Assembly: GCA_963772555.1 (NCBI GenBank)
Contig: CAVYXQ010000014.1
Span: 124,001 to 188,000 of the forward strand
Source of the DNA: Roseiarcus sp963772555
GTDB taxonomy: Bacteria; Pseudomonadota; Alphaproteobacteria; Rhizobiales; Beijerinckiaceae
DNA length: 64,000 bases
Direction: 5' to 3'
How positions within the stretch are numbered: the stretch's first letter is position 1; each line of letters opens with the position of its first letter. Made by a program: the position numbers and the translations under genes. Positions 21,349 through 29,947 of the stretch are shown here, piece after piece. The notes below the pieces were generated by a model, which worked only from the letters and a program-made list of their open reading frames with translations, made no database searches and was not told the origin of the DNA.

Positions 21349-22816
21349 ATGAGCGCGAGCCCCCGTGCCAATGCCGCGAGCCACGCAGAATGGCGCGAGG
21401 CCGTGCGCCGGCTGCGGTCCGCAGAGGCGACGCTCGTCAGCCTGTGGGGCGACGAGGAGCGCATGCGCATGGCGCTGCGGGAACGGACGGGGGAGCAGTC
21501 GCTCGTCGAAGTCGTGTGCGAGGGCGGCTCATTCCCCTCAGTGGCTTCGGCCCATGCTCCAGCGGGCCGTCTGGAGCGCTCGGCCTGCGATCTCTTCGGC
21601 TTCACCGCGCAGGGCGCGCCGGACAACCGACGATGGCTCGATCACGGCCGTTGGCCACTGCGTCATCCGCTGGGGGAGCCGGCCCCCCATGATGGCGCGC
21701 CCGACCTTTACGCGTTCCTCGAAGCCGAAGGCGCGGGGCTGCATCAGAATTCCCGTCGGGCCGGTTCATGCGGGGATCATCGAACCGGGGCATTTCCGCT
21801 TCCATGCGGGCGGCGAGACGGTCGTCAAACTCGAAGAACGGTTAGGGTACGTGCACAAGGGGATCGACGCGCTCCTGTGCGGCGCGAGCCTCGATCGCGC
21901 CGCCGTCCTCGCCGGCCGGGTCAGCGGCAATTCGACGGTCGCCTACGCTGTCGCTTTCGCCCGCTCGGTCGAAGAAGCGCTCGGGCTCGAGGCGCCGGCG
22001 CGCGCGCACTGGCTCCGCGGACTGATGGCGGAACTCGAGCGGATCGCCAATCATTTCGGCGACATCGGCGCCGTCTGCAACGATGCCGCCTTTGCGCTGA
22101 TGCACGCCCATTGCGGCGTGTTGCGCGAGCAGACGCTCCGCGCCGCCAAAGGCGCCTTCGGCCACCGGCTGATGATGGACGCAGTCGTTCCCGGGGGCGT
22201 CGCCGTCGATCTCGCGCCGGAGGGAGCGCAAGGCATCCGCTCCCTTGTGCGCGAGGTTCGAGCGACGTTCCCGAAGCTCGTCGGCCTTTATGACAACACC
22301 GCCTCGCTCCAGGATCGCACCGTCGCCACCGGCGTGCTCAAGGCGGACCTGGCGGCCCGGTTTGGCGCCGGGGGCGTTGTCGGCCGCGCTTCGGCCCGCG
22401 ATTTCGATGCGCGGCGCGATCATCCCTATCCCCCCTACGACGAGATCCGCTTCCGGGTTCCGACGCGGCGCGCCGGCGACGTCAACGCGCGCATCTGGGT
22501 CCGCATCGAGGAAGTGGGCGTAAGCCTCGATCTGATCGAGACGATGGTGGCGCGGCTGCCCGCCGGACCGCTTCGCGCCGCGACGCCTGCGCCGGACGCG
22601 GCGTGCGAAGGGCTGGCGTTGGTCGAAGGCTTTCGCGGCGACGTCTTCGCCCACGTGCGGCTCACGGAGAACGCGACAGTCGCGCGCTGCCACTTGCGCG
22701 ATCCCTCCTGGTTCCAGTGGCCGCTGCTCGAGGCGGCGATCGAGGGGAACATCGTCGCCGACTTTCCGCTGTGCAACAAGTCGTTCAACTGCTCTTATTC
22801 GGGATGCGACCTCTAA
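21349..22816 (+). CDS. hyfG: HyfG-like large subunit lacking NiFe ligands, one-base frameshift
   Basis: The gene fuses a NuoC-like N-terminus (about residues 1-133) to a NuoD/hydrogenase-large-subunit-like C-terminus. As written, the reading frame breaks at 21747-21752. Ignoring one A there joins ...EGAGLHQ to IPVGPVHAGIIEPGHFRF and yields a normal 488-residue protein. Where NiFe hydrogenases have RxCGxC, this protein has GRVSGNS, and the usual C-terminal CxxC is replaced by PLCNKSFNCSYSGCDL, ending the protein without a maturation tail. It therefore should not bind a Ni-Fe centre. This is the pattern of energy-converting-hydrogenase-related (Ehr) complexes. The break may be a sequencing error. 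Confidence 0.85.
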
Positions 22817-22817
22817 A

Positions 22818-23333
22818 ATGCGCAATGCGCTGCTGCAGGGCCTTCGGCCGCCGCTGACGGAAGAGCCGCCGGCAAAAGACGACCCGGAGCTCGTCGCTCT
22901 GGCGGCGACCGTCGGACGGGCAGCCGAGCGCACGCTTGGCCGCAGCTTGGCCATCCGGCATGTCGACGCGGGCTCGTGCAACGGCTGCGAACTCGAGATT
23001 CACGCGCTCGGCAACGCCTTCTACGATCTCGAGCGCTTCGGCTTCCGCTTCGTCGCCTCGCCGCGACACGCCGACGTGCTCTTGGTGACTGGGCCCGTCG
23101 CCTGCAACATGCGCGAGGCGCTGAAGCGTACTTACGACGCCACGCCGTCGCCCAAATGGGTGATCGCGTCCGGCGCCTGCGCCGCGGACGGCGGCGTGTT
23201 CGCCGGCAGCTATGCGATCGCCGGCGGCGTCTCGAGCGTCGTTCCGGTCGATCTCGTCATTCCCGGCTGCCCGCCGAGCCCTGCGGCGCTGCTCAGGGGG
23301 CTGCTGGCGCTGATGTCTGGCGGCGCCCGGTGA
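22818..23333 (+). CDS. hyfI: HyfI-like iron-sulfur subunit (NuoB family)
   Basis: A 171-residue peripheral subunit related to NuoB and the small subunit of hydrogenase-4. All four cysteines expected for the N2-type [4Fe-4S] cluster are present: GSCNGCELEI, SGACAADGG and PGCPPSP. It starts one base after the hyfG stop and ends the cluster. No ferredoxin-like electron input subunit (HyfA/HyfH type) or hydrogenase maturation gene is adjacent. Confidence 0.93.
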   Translation: MRNALLQGLRPPLTEEPPAKDDPELVALAATVGRAAERTLGRSLAIRHVDAGSCNGCELEIHALGNAFYDLERFGFRFVASPRHADVLLVTGPVACNMREALKRTYDATPSPKWVIASGACAADGGVFAGSYAIAGGVSSVVPVDLVIPGCPPSPAALLRGLLALMSGGAR

Positions 23334-23550
23334 GGGAATGCGCACCGGTATCGCAGAGACCGCTGAAAAGGGCGCAAGGCCGGCGTGGCGGACCTGAAGC
23401 GTCGCCCCGGGTCGGCCGCCCTGATGCGGTTTCGCGCCGCCCACGCGCCGCAGACCGTCGAAATTGTGGTTGAATGGCCCCTGTAGGAAATGGTTGGCGC
23501 CGTTGCCGACAAGCTCGATCAGCGCGAGCCGTCGCGGCCGGCGGAGCGCC

Positions 23551-25239
23551 ATGGAGGCTGGCTTGAGCGCTAACCAGGATTCCTCTGCGGCCACGACGCA
23601 GCCCGCGTCCTCGCGATGGGGCGCGTTCGGCTATGTTGCGTTCACGGTCATTTGGACCGCGAGCGTCGTGTCGAACGTCGGCACTGCCATGTTCGACACC
23701 GCGTCCGGCTGGCTCATCACAAGTCTCAGCGCCGATCCGGTCGCCGTATCCCTGGTTCAGGTCTGCGTCAGCCTGCCGCTCTTCCTGTTCACCTTGCCGG
23801 CGGGCGCTTTGGCGGACGTCATCGATTCGCGGCGCCTGCTCATCGCCGTCGAGATCGCCATCCTGGCCGTCTCGGTATTATTCGCGGTCCTCGTCTCATT
23901 CGGCCTCGCGACGACGGCGCTGTTGTTGGCGACGACCTTCTTGCTCGGCGTCGGCGGAGCGCTGACATCCCCCGCCTGGGGGTCGACGATCCCTCTTCTC
24001 GTATCCAGGCAGGATCTCGAGAGCGCGACGGCGCTCAACAGCGTTGGCTTCAATCTCGGGCGCGCCGTCGGGCCGGCGCTTGGCGGCGTGGCGATTGCGG
24101 CGCTCGGCATCGCTGTCCCGTTCTGGGTCTTCGCGGCCAGCAATTTCGGCATCGTCGCCGCCTTGCTCTGGTGGCGCGAACCGCGAAAAAGCGCCGAGAG
24201 CCTGCCGGCAGAGCGTCTCGTCAGCGCTGTCCGCGCCGGCATTCGCCACACGGCGAACAATCAGTATTTGCGCGCGACCCTGATGCGCGTTCTCGCATTC
24301 TTTCCGTTCGCCAGCGCCTATCTGGCTCTGCTGCCGCTCCTCGCGCGCCACTTGATGGACCACGGCCCGCAGCTTTACGGCGTCCTTTTGGGCGCGGTCG
24401 GGGTCGGCGCAGTCGGCGGCTCGCTGGCGCTGAGGTGGCTGAAGGACGAACTGGGGCCTGACCGCCTCGTCGCGGCGGGGACGATCGGCGCGGCGTTCGC
24501 GCTGACCCTGTTCGGGCTCGCGCGCGAGCCGATCACGGCGATTTGCGGCTGCCTTGTCGTTGGCGCGTCCTGGACCGTGGTGATGACGAAGCTCTATGTT
24601 TCGGCCCAGGTGGCGCTGCCGGATTGGGCTCGCGGTCGCGGTCTTGCCGTGTTCCTGACCTTCATCTTCGGAGCAACCACGGTAGGAAGCGCGGCGTGGG
24701 GAAAACTCTCGGCCCTGCAAGGGCTGCCGACGGCCTATTTCGCCGCGGCGGCCGGGGCGGCGCTTTGCATTCCTTTGACCTGGGGCTGGAAACTTCAGAC
24801 CGGCCTCGGCGTCGATTTCTCCCCGGCGCTGCACTGGCGCGCCCCCGCCGTCTCACGGAAGATCGAAAACAACCGGGGTCCAGTGCTCGTCGTGGCCGAA
24901 TATCGTGTCGACGCAAAGAACCGGACCGAGTTCCTCGGGGCGGTCGACGAACTCGGACATGCCCGACGCCGCGACGGCGCGTACGCGTGGGGCCTTTATG
25001 AGGACGTAGCCGATGTCGGACGCTTCGTCGAGACGTTCGCGATCGATTCGTGGCTTGAGGTTCTGCATCTGCGCGATCGGGTGACCAACGCCGATCAAAT
25101 GCTCGAAGACCGGATTCGCCACCTCTTGACGGAGGCGCCTCGTGTCACGCTGCATGTCTCCTCCGCGCGTCCTCACCGGAGCTGGCGAATCCGCAACACC
25201 GCTTCGAGCCCCGATCGCGGCGACGACCAGGCGGACTGA
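23551..25239 (+). CDS. MFS exporter with C-terminal ABM-like domain
   Basis: A 562-residue protein. Residues about 20-420 form a 12-helix MFS_3-type transporter (relatives include enterobactin exporters and drug efflux proteins). After a WKLQTGLGVDFSP linker, the last 120 residues (PVLVVAEYRVDAKNRTEFLG to the end) resemble a dimeric antibiotic-biosynthesis-monooxygenase (ABM) fold placed in the cytoplasm. This arrangement recurs in MFS_3 proteins; the ABM part may sense or modify a substrate. The start ATG at 23551 follows GCGGAG. The last 20 residues are polar and atypical. The substrate is unknown. Confidence 0.85.
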   Translation: MEAGLSANQDSSAATTQPASSRWGAFGYVAFTVIWTASVVSNVGTAMFDTASGWLITSLSADPVAVSLVQVCVSLPLFLFTLPAGALADVIDSRRLLIAVEIAILAVSVLFAVLVSFGLATTALLLATTFLLGVGGALTSPAWGSTIPLLVSRQDLESATALNSVGFNLGRAVGPALGGVAIAALGIAVPFWVFAASNFGIVAALLWWREPRKSAESLPAERLVSAVRAGIRHTANNQYLRATLMRVLAFFPFASAYLALLPLLARHLMDHGPQLYGVLLGAVGVGAVGGSLALRWLKDELGPDRLVAAGTIGAAFALTLFGLAREPITAICGCLVVGASWTVVMTKLYVSAQVALPDWARGRGLAVFLTFIFGATTVGSAAWGKLSALQGLPTAYFAAAAGAALCIPLTWGWKLQTGLGVDFSPALHWRAPAVSRKIENNRGPVLVVAEYRVDAKNRTEFLGAVDELGHARRRDGAYAWGLYEDVADVGRFVETFAIDSWLEVLHLRDRVTNADQMLEDRIRHLLTEAPRVTLHVSSARPHRSWRIRNTASSPDRGDDQAD

Positions 25240-25297
25240 GCCTCCAGCCCCGCACAAGCGGGTGGCCCGCGGCCTTGCGGCGCCTGTGTTGCGAGAG

Positions 25298-26347
25298 CTA
25301 CGCGAAGGCGAAGATGCGCTGCCAATCGTCCTTTATGCTGATGACGGACCAGCCGCCCTTCTTCGCCTCGTCGTCCAGCGCCTGCGTGAACGTGCCGACC
25401 TTGGTATCGGGCAGCCCTCGGGCCGGCCCGTAGGCGTATTCGCGTTCGGCGTCGTCGTGCAACACGAGCATCGCCAGCCGGGCGCCGGCGCCTGCTTTCG
25501 TGTATTCGAGCATTTCGCGGTCGCCGGTCGAATTGCCGAAGGCTGCATAGGGCCGGCGGCCAATCTCGAGGTGGATGCCCTCCACCTTGCCGGCGTTGTC
25601 GTCGTTCAGGATAAGCTTCGGCTCCTTGGTCAGGAACGGCTTGCCGTCCTTGTCATAGCCGTACTTGACCCCGCCCGCTGTGCCGACCACCTGCTCCGGA
25701 GGGATGCCGTGGACGACCTCGGAATAGATGCGGACGAAATCCTGTCCGCCGCCGGTGACGATGTAGGTCTTGTAGCCGTTCTCGCGGAAGAGCCTCAGGA
25801 CTTCCTGCATCGGCTGGTAGGTTAGCTCGGTGTAGGGACGCTTCCAGCGATGGTCCCTGGCGGTCGCTAGCCAGGCCCTCGCCTCGGCGGCGAAATCGTC
25901 GGTCGACATGCCCGTCAGCGTCGCGACGGCGATTGCCTCGAAGTCCTTGAGCGAGAGCTTGCCGATGGTCTCGAAGTCGCCGACAAGCACGGTCTTGAAC
26001 GGCTCCTTGTCTGCGAGCTCGGGCTTCTCCCCGACCACCGCCGGCACGCGGTCGAGGCAATAGACGAGTTGCGTATAGATCGGATGCTCGACCCACAGCG
26101 TGCCGTCCTGATCGAAGGTGGCGATGCGTTCCTCGAGCGGCACGAAGGTCGCGGCCGAGGGGTCGGTGGTCGCCCGGATGAAATCGAGGATCGCCCGCTT
26201 AGCCGGACCGTCGTTCCACGAAGAGAGCGGATCCGCGGTCTCGGCCTGCGCCTTCGTCGCGCGGAGGAGGGCCGGCAAGGCTGGCAGCGCGGCGAGCGCG
26301 CCAAGCACGAAGCGGCGGCTTAGGCCAAGGGAACCGGATGAAGACAA
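25298..26347 (-). CDS. Exported HAD-superfamily phosphatase-like protein
   Basis: A 349-residue protein with a Tat-like leader (SRRFVLGALAALPALPALL, preceded by paired arginines). HAD motif I is FDQDGTLW with the nucleophile first aspartate, the threonine of motif II is in YIVTGGG, and motif IV is FGNSTGDREML. It is likely a periplasmic phosphomonoesterase; natural substrate unknown. The start codon is TTG at 26347, supported by GGAG eight bases upstream. It lies 72 bases after the 2H-phosphoesterase gene on the same strand, so the two may be co-transcribed. Confidence 0.88.
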   Translation of the reverse strand: MSSSGSLGLSRRFVLGALAALPALPALLRATKAQAETADPLSSWNDGPAKRAILDFIRATTDPSAATFVPLEERIATFDQDGTLWVEHPIYTQLVYCLDRVPAVVGEKPELADKEPFKTVLVGDFETIGKLSLKDFEAIAVATLTGMSTDDFAAEARAWLATARDHRWKRPYTELTYQPMQEVLRLFRENGYKTYIVTGGGQDFVRIYSEVVHGIPPEQVVGTAGGVKYGYDKDGKPFLTKEPKLILNDDNAGKVEGIHLEIGRRPYAAFGNSTGDREMLEYTKAGAGARLAMLVLHDDAEREYAYGPARGLPDTKVGTFTQALDDEAKKGGWSVISIKDDWQRIFAFA

Positions 26348-26419
26348 CGATGGCTCTCCTGTCGAATTGGCGGGATGAGCCTCGTGCCGCGAACCGCCCC
26401 GGGCGATCAGGAAAGCTCA

Positions 26420-27148
26420 TCACGGCGTCAGGGTCAAAGCCTTTAGTTCCTTTCGCGCCGTGCCGAAACTGCCGAGCTGATAGACCGAGGCGCCGGCCGG
26501 CGAGAAGGCGAACGAATCGAATGGCTCGGCCAGCATCTTATTGAGGTAGGCCTCTGTGCCGACGCCGATCGTCACGTGCGGATTGAATTTCTTGCCCGCC
26601 GCGACCGTGACGAAATTGGCGACGTAGGCGATCAGGAATTTCTGAATGTCACGCCCGCCGTCGTCGCTGAAGAACGCTGCCGGCGTCCCGGTCCTCGCCG
26701 CGTAAGGCGCGACGGCGGCGACCAGCTCGTTTTGCAGTCGGTGCAGGTCTTCGGTCGGCTCGACTACGATGCCGGCAAGGCCGATCGGCGGCGACGGGAT
26801 GTAGTAGTACTTGATCGCCTTCAGCGTCCATGTGGTCGGCTTTTCCTTGGCGAAAATCGCGTCCGCCGCCGCATAGATCTTGTCAAGGTCGTCGGTGCGG
26901 ACGAACTGCTGCAACATCGAAATGTGCGGGTGGTGCGTTTCGTCGAGCGCAAAGCCCTTCGGGAAGACCTTGAGCAGGCGGGCATTGTCGGCCTTCGCCT
27001 GCTCTATCATGGTCGCACCGGGCTCGAGTGCGATGTCGACGGCGGTCACCGGACTGTGCTGCGCGATGGACGCCCCGCCGGAGCCGATGAGCGATGCGAG
27101 CCCAAGGCCCAGGCCGAGCGCTGTGAGAATTTCCAACCGTTGGCGCAT
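26420..27148 (-). CDS. Exported 2H-phosphoesterase-like protein
   Basis: A 242-residue protein with an N-terminal signal-like hydrophobic segment (LTALGLGLGLASLIG). Two histidine motifs, HPHISMLQQF (H-x-S) and NPHVTIGVG (H-x-T), are spaced as in the LigT/2H phosphoesterase superfamily, whose members cleave cyclic or 2'-5' phosphodiesters. Most such enzymes are cytoplasmic; this one looks exported, so its substrate may be a periplasmic nucleotide or lipid phosphodiester. A ribosome site (GGGAGCGCCC) precedes the ATG. Confidence 0.75.
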   Translation of the reverse strand: MRQRLEILTALGLGLGLASLIGSGGASIAQHSPVTAVDIALEPGATMIEQAKADNARLLKVFPKGFALDETHHPHISMLQQFVRTDDLDKIYAAADAIFAKEKPTTWTLKAIKYYYIPSPPIGLAGIVVEPTEDLHRLQNELVAAVAPYAARTGTPAAFFSDDGGRDIQKFLIAYVANFVTVAAGKKFNPHVTIGVGTEAYLNKMLAEPFDSFAFSPAGASVYQLGSFGTARKELKALTLTP

Positions 27149-27310
27149 GGGCGCTCCCGTTTGCCGATGTAGCGAGCTCGCTCGCCGCGATCATGCTAGG
27201 GGGTCGCACGGGAGATCGCCAGTTTTAGGCCACGCGCTCCCCTCCGCTTGGCGAACCGGGCCGAACGGTCATAACGCGAACTCGAGCCTCCGCCTGATCC
27301 ACCGGTCTCG

Positions 27311-28084
27311 TCACTCTTTGCCCATGACCGCGAGCACTTGTTCGAGCGGCGCGGACGACGCGCGAAAGATGCCGGAATACGGGCTGCTCAACTCGAGGAT
27401 CAGCAAAACGGCGCTCGCGGCCGCCACGGCGCCGAGGGCGGTGGCGAGGAAAGCCCCGGCGCTGGCTTCCCCTGATGTCAGACCGTAGCCGAAAAAGAGA
27501 AGCGTCGCCCATGCCGACACGATCAGCACGAGGGGAATGGAAACCGGACTGGTCAGAGCGAAGGACATCTGCAATCGCGATTGTTCGATCAATTCGACAG
27601 CCGACTTCGCGGCGGCGAGCGCCTGTTTTTGAGCATCGGTCGAGGGATGCAGGCTTGCCAGCGTGGCGTCCCAGTTGCGCTCGCTCTGAATGGCGGCGGC
27701 GAAATTGTTGGCGGCGAAGTTGCTGTCGCTCTCGCTGGCTCCCCAGACCTGGTCTATTGTCTTCGCCAGGCGTTCTCGGAATTGCGCGCGCGCGGCATTC
27801 GCCTCCGGCCCGTATGCCGCGAGGGCGAGATCGAGGTTCAAGGCCTTCGCCGCGAGGGTCTGAATCGTAACATTCTGGGCCGAATAGACCCCGTGCGCGG
27901 TCCAGATGAGGAGGCCGAGGACAAGAGCCGATAGCAGCGTGAGGAGGCCAACCACCGCGCCGATCATGTCCTTCGCGCCGCCGGTGACGTGCTTCTCGGG
28001 AAGAATGCCTCGCAGCAGAAGCCCCAAGGCTCCGGCGGCGAAGACTGCGACGGCGACCGCAAAGGCGAACTTATCCGGATTCAT
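27311..28084 (-). CDS. DUF4239 membrane protein (paralogue of the 48.1 kb gene)
   Basis: A 257-residue protein with two N-terminal and two C-terminal membrane helices flanking a charged cytoplasmic coil, the layout of DUF4239 (bestrophin-like) proteins. Signature parts are KDMIGAVVGLLTLLSALVLG and LLIWTAHGVYSAQN. It is clearly homologous along its whole length to the gene at 48148-48942 (shared GAV-GLLTLL, LPE, AKTIDQ, SPYSG). Function is unknown. The protein from 28085-28630 ends one base before its start, so they form an operon. Confidence 0.85.
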   Translation of the reverse strand: MNPDKFAFAVAVAVFAAGALGLLLRGILPEKHVTGGAKDMIGAVVGLLTLLSALVLGLLIWTAHGVYSAQNVTIQTLAAKALNLDLALAAYGPEANAARAQFRERLAKTIDQVWGASESDSNFAANNFAAAIQSERNWDATLASLHPSTDAQKQALAAAKSAVELIEQSRLQMSFALTSPVSIPLVLIVSAWATLLFFGYGLTSGEASAGAFLATALGAVAAASAVLLILELSSPYSGIFRASSAPLEQVLAVMGKE

Positions 28085-28630
28085 TCATTCTGCCCGGAAG
28101 GAGGGGGTTCGCCAGTTAGCCTTTGCGCGGTGCAACCGCAACAGACAGCGCGAACTTTCCGATCGACCTGGCGACCGTTCCGACTTAGACAGTCGGTCGC
28201 CTGCCATGCCGCCGACCGCGGTGCCGGTGATCTTGCCAGCGGTGTCGAGGCCGAACATGAGGCTGGTGGCGTCGCCGCGCGGGAAGATGAACTTCACCGT
28301 GGCGAAGGTCTGATCGCCATCTTTCTTGGTCTTGACGATTTCGGCCCTGAGCGGCGCTGCGCCGTAGCGGCTGAGGTCACGCGACATCGCGGCGACCGCC
28401 GCTTCGGTGATTTGCGGCGGGAAGGCGGGGGCATATTGCGCGCGGTCGGTCCGCCCGGCCATCATCTCGGTGAACCAGCGCATCGCCCAGGTCGCGAGAG
28501 CGGCGTCCGTCCGCGCGGCGGCGGGCGGCATTGCCGTGGCGTGCGCAGTCGCGAGGGGAACGACCGGCACCAGCGCGATCAGCGGGACGAAGCCGATGCG
28601 GCGCAGGCCGACCACGGCGCGGTCCGTCAT
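28085..28630 (-). CDS. Exported hypothetical protein
   Basis: A 181-residue protein with a signal peptide (GFVPLIALVPVVPLATAHA). The core is an alpha/beta fold: MRWFTEMMAGRTDRAQYAP then ATVKFIFPRGDATSLMFGLD and KITGTAVGGMAGD, which resembles the small NTF2-like domain found ahead of some serine hydrolases. The final 35 residues, after AGD, are polar and arginine-rich and look out of character, so a lost stop or frameshift near 28180 is possible but unproven. Start ATG at 28630. Confidence 0.65.
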   Translation of the reverse strand: MTDRAVVGLRRIGFVPLIALVPVVPLATAHATAMPPAAARTDAALATWAMRWFTEMMAGRTDRAQYAPAFPPQITEAAVAAMSRDLSRYGAAPLRAEIVKTKKDGDQTFATVKFIFPRGDATSLMFGLDTAGKITGTAVGGMAGDRLSKSERSPGRSESSRCLLRLHRAKANWRTPSFRAE

Positions 28631-28923
28631 CGCGAAGAGCCTAGACGAACTTCGACGGTTCGGGCCGCGAAGGACTTGAAGGTGCTTGGGCGGGGTTCGT
28701 GACGCCGAATGTGGGAAGGTAGCCCGCGGGGGGCGATCCTTCGTCGGAACTGATACGATCGTTCACACTGACTGATATACTTGCGCACGCGGCTTCCTAT
28801 TCCTATCTCTCCAGCCAACATGGTTTCCGGCCAAAGAATTTGCGGGGGTTTGTCATTTCTCAGCAGGGAATGACAGCGGTATACGGGAACCGCATCCATC
28901 CGCTTTCCACCTGGAGGCTTTCC

Positions 28924-29832
28924 ATGTCCATTCGTCCCGTCAAGCGCGTTAACCTATCGCGGCCGACGCTCGAGGGCGCCGGCGTGCGCCTGCGGCGCGC
29001 CTTCGGCTTCGGCGACACATCGGACTTCGATCCGTTCCTGATGATGGACGATTTCCGCGGCGACAAGCCCGAGGATTATCAGGCCGGTTTCCCCTGGCAT
29101 CCGCATCGCGGCATCGAGACGATCACCTATGTGCTGGCTGGCTCGGTCGAGCACGGCGACAGCCTCGGCAATCGTGGCAAGCTCGGCTCGGGCGACGTGC
29201 AGTGGATGACCGCCGGCAGCGGCATCATGCACCAGGAGATGCCGGCGGGCGACGCCAAGGGCCGCATGCACGGCTTCCAGCTCTGGGCGAACCTTCCCGC
29301 GAGCCTCAAGATGACGAGGCCGCGCTACCAGGACGTGCCCTCATCCGCCATCCCGGAAGTGACCGACGACGACGGCACGACGGTGCGCGTCATCTGCGGC
29401 GACTTCTGGGGCAAGACCGGGCCGGTCGACGGCGTCGCCGCCGAGCCGCGCTATCTCGACGTCAGCGTGCCGGCCGGCAAGACAAAGCGCCTCAAGGTCG
29501 AGGACTTCCGACAGGCCTTCGCCTACATCTTCGAAGGCTCGGCCGATTTCTCCGACGCTTCCGAGCCCTTCGGCGTCCTGCGCGAGGCCGAGATCGACGG
29601 CCGGGACGTGCTGGTGCGCGACCGGGTCGGCAATCGTTCGCTCGTCGTCTTCGGCGCGGGCGACGAGATCAGCGTGCAGGCGGGCGAGGAGGGCGTGCGC
29701 TTCCTGCTCGTCTCAGGCCGGCCGCTACGCGAGCCGATAGCCTGGCACGGGCCGATCGTGATGAATACGCAGGACGAAATTCGCCAGGCGATCATAGACC
29801 TGCGCGCCGGTTCGTTCATCAGGCGCGGCTGA
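28924..29832 (+). CDS. Pirin family protein
   Basis: A 302-residue double cupin. The metal-binding N-terminal cupin shows FPWHPHRGIETITYVLAGSV with the conserved histidines and later GSGIMHQEMP. Pirins include quercetinases and redox-sensing regulators; bacterial members often act as iron-dependent dioxygenases or stress proteins. The ATG at 28924 follows CTGGAGG, a strong ribosome site, which excludes the upstream extension. It lies alone on the plus strand. The 293 bases before it hold no supported gene. Confidence 0.93.
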   Translation: MSIRPVKRVNLSRPTLEGAGVRLRRAFGFGDTSDFDPFLMMDDFRGDKPEDYQAGFPWHPHRGIETITYVLAGSVEHGDSLGNRGKLGSGDVQWMTAGSGIMHQEMPAGDAKGRMHGFQLWANLPASLKMTRPRYQDVPSSAIPEVTDDDGTTVRVICGDFWGKTGPVDGVAAEPRYLDVSVPAGKTKRLKVEDFRQAFAYIFEGSADFSDASEPFGVLREAEIDGRDVLVRDRVGNRSLVVFGAGDEISVQAGEEGVRFLLVSGRPLREPIAWHGPIVMNTQDEIRQAIIDLRAGSFIRRG

Positions 29833-29947
29833 ACATTCGTAGCGTCACGGGCGCGCAGAGTCCTGTGAATCGCCAACGGTGGCTGCGGGACTCGGAACGG
29901 CCGGATTTGTAAAATGAGCGATCCGATTCGGTCGACCGAGGGCTCCG

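Noticed and set aside
16277..23333. A true [NiFe] formate hydrogenlyase or hydrogenase-4
   Set aside because: The large subunit lacks both nickel-binding cysteine pairs and no maturation or formate dehydrogenase gene is nearby.
28085..28200. Possible seventh frameshift in the exported hypothetical protein
   Set aside because: The odd C-terminal tail is suggestive, but no family end is known to me, so the break cannot be demonstrated.
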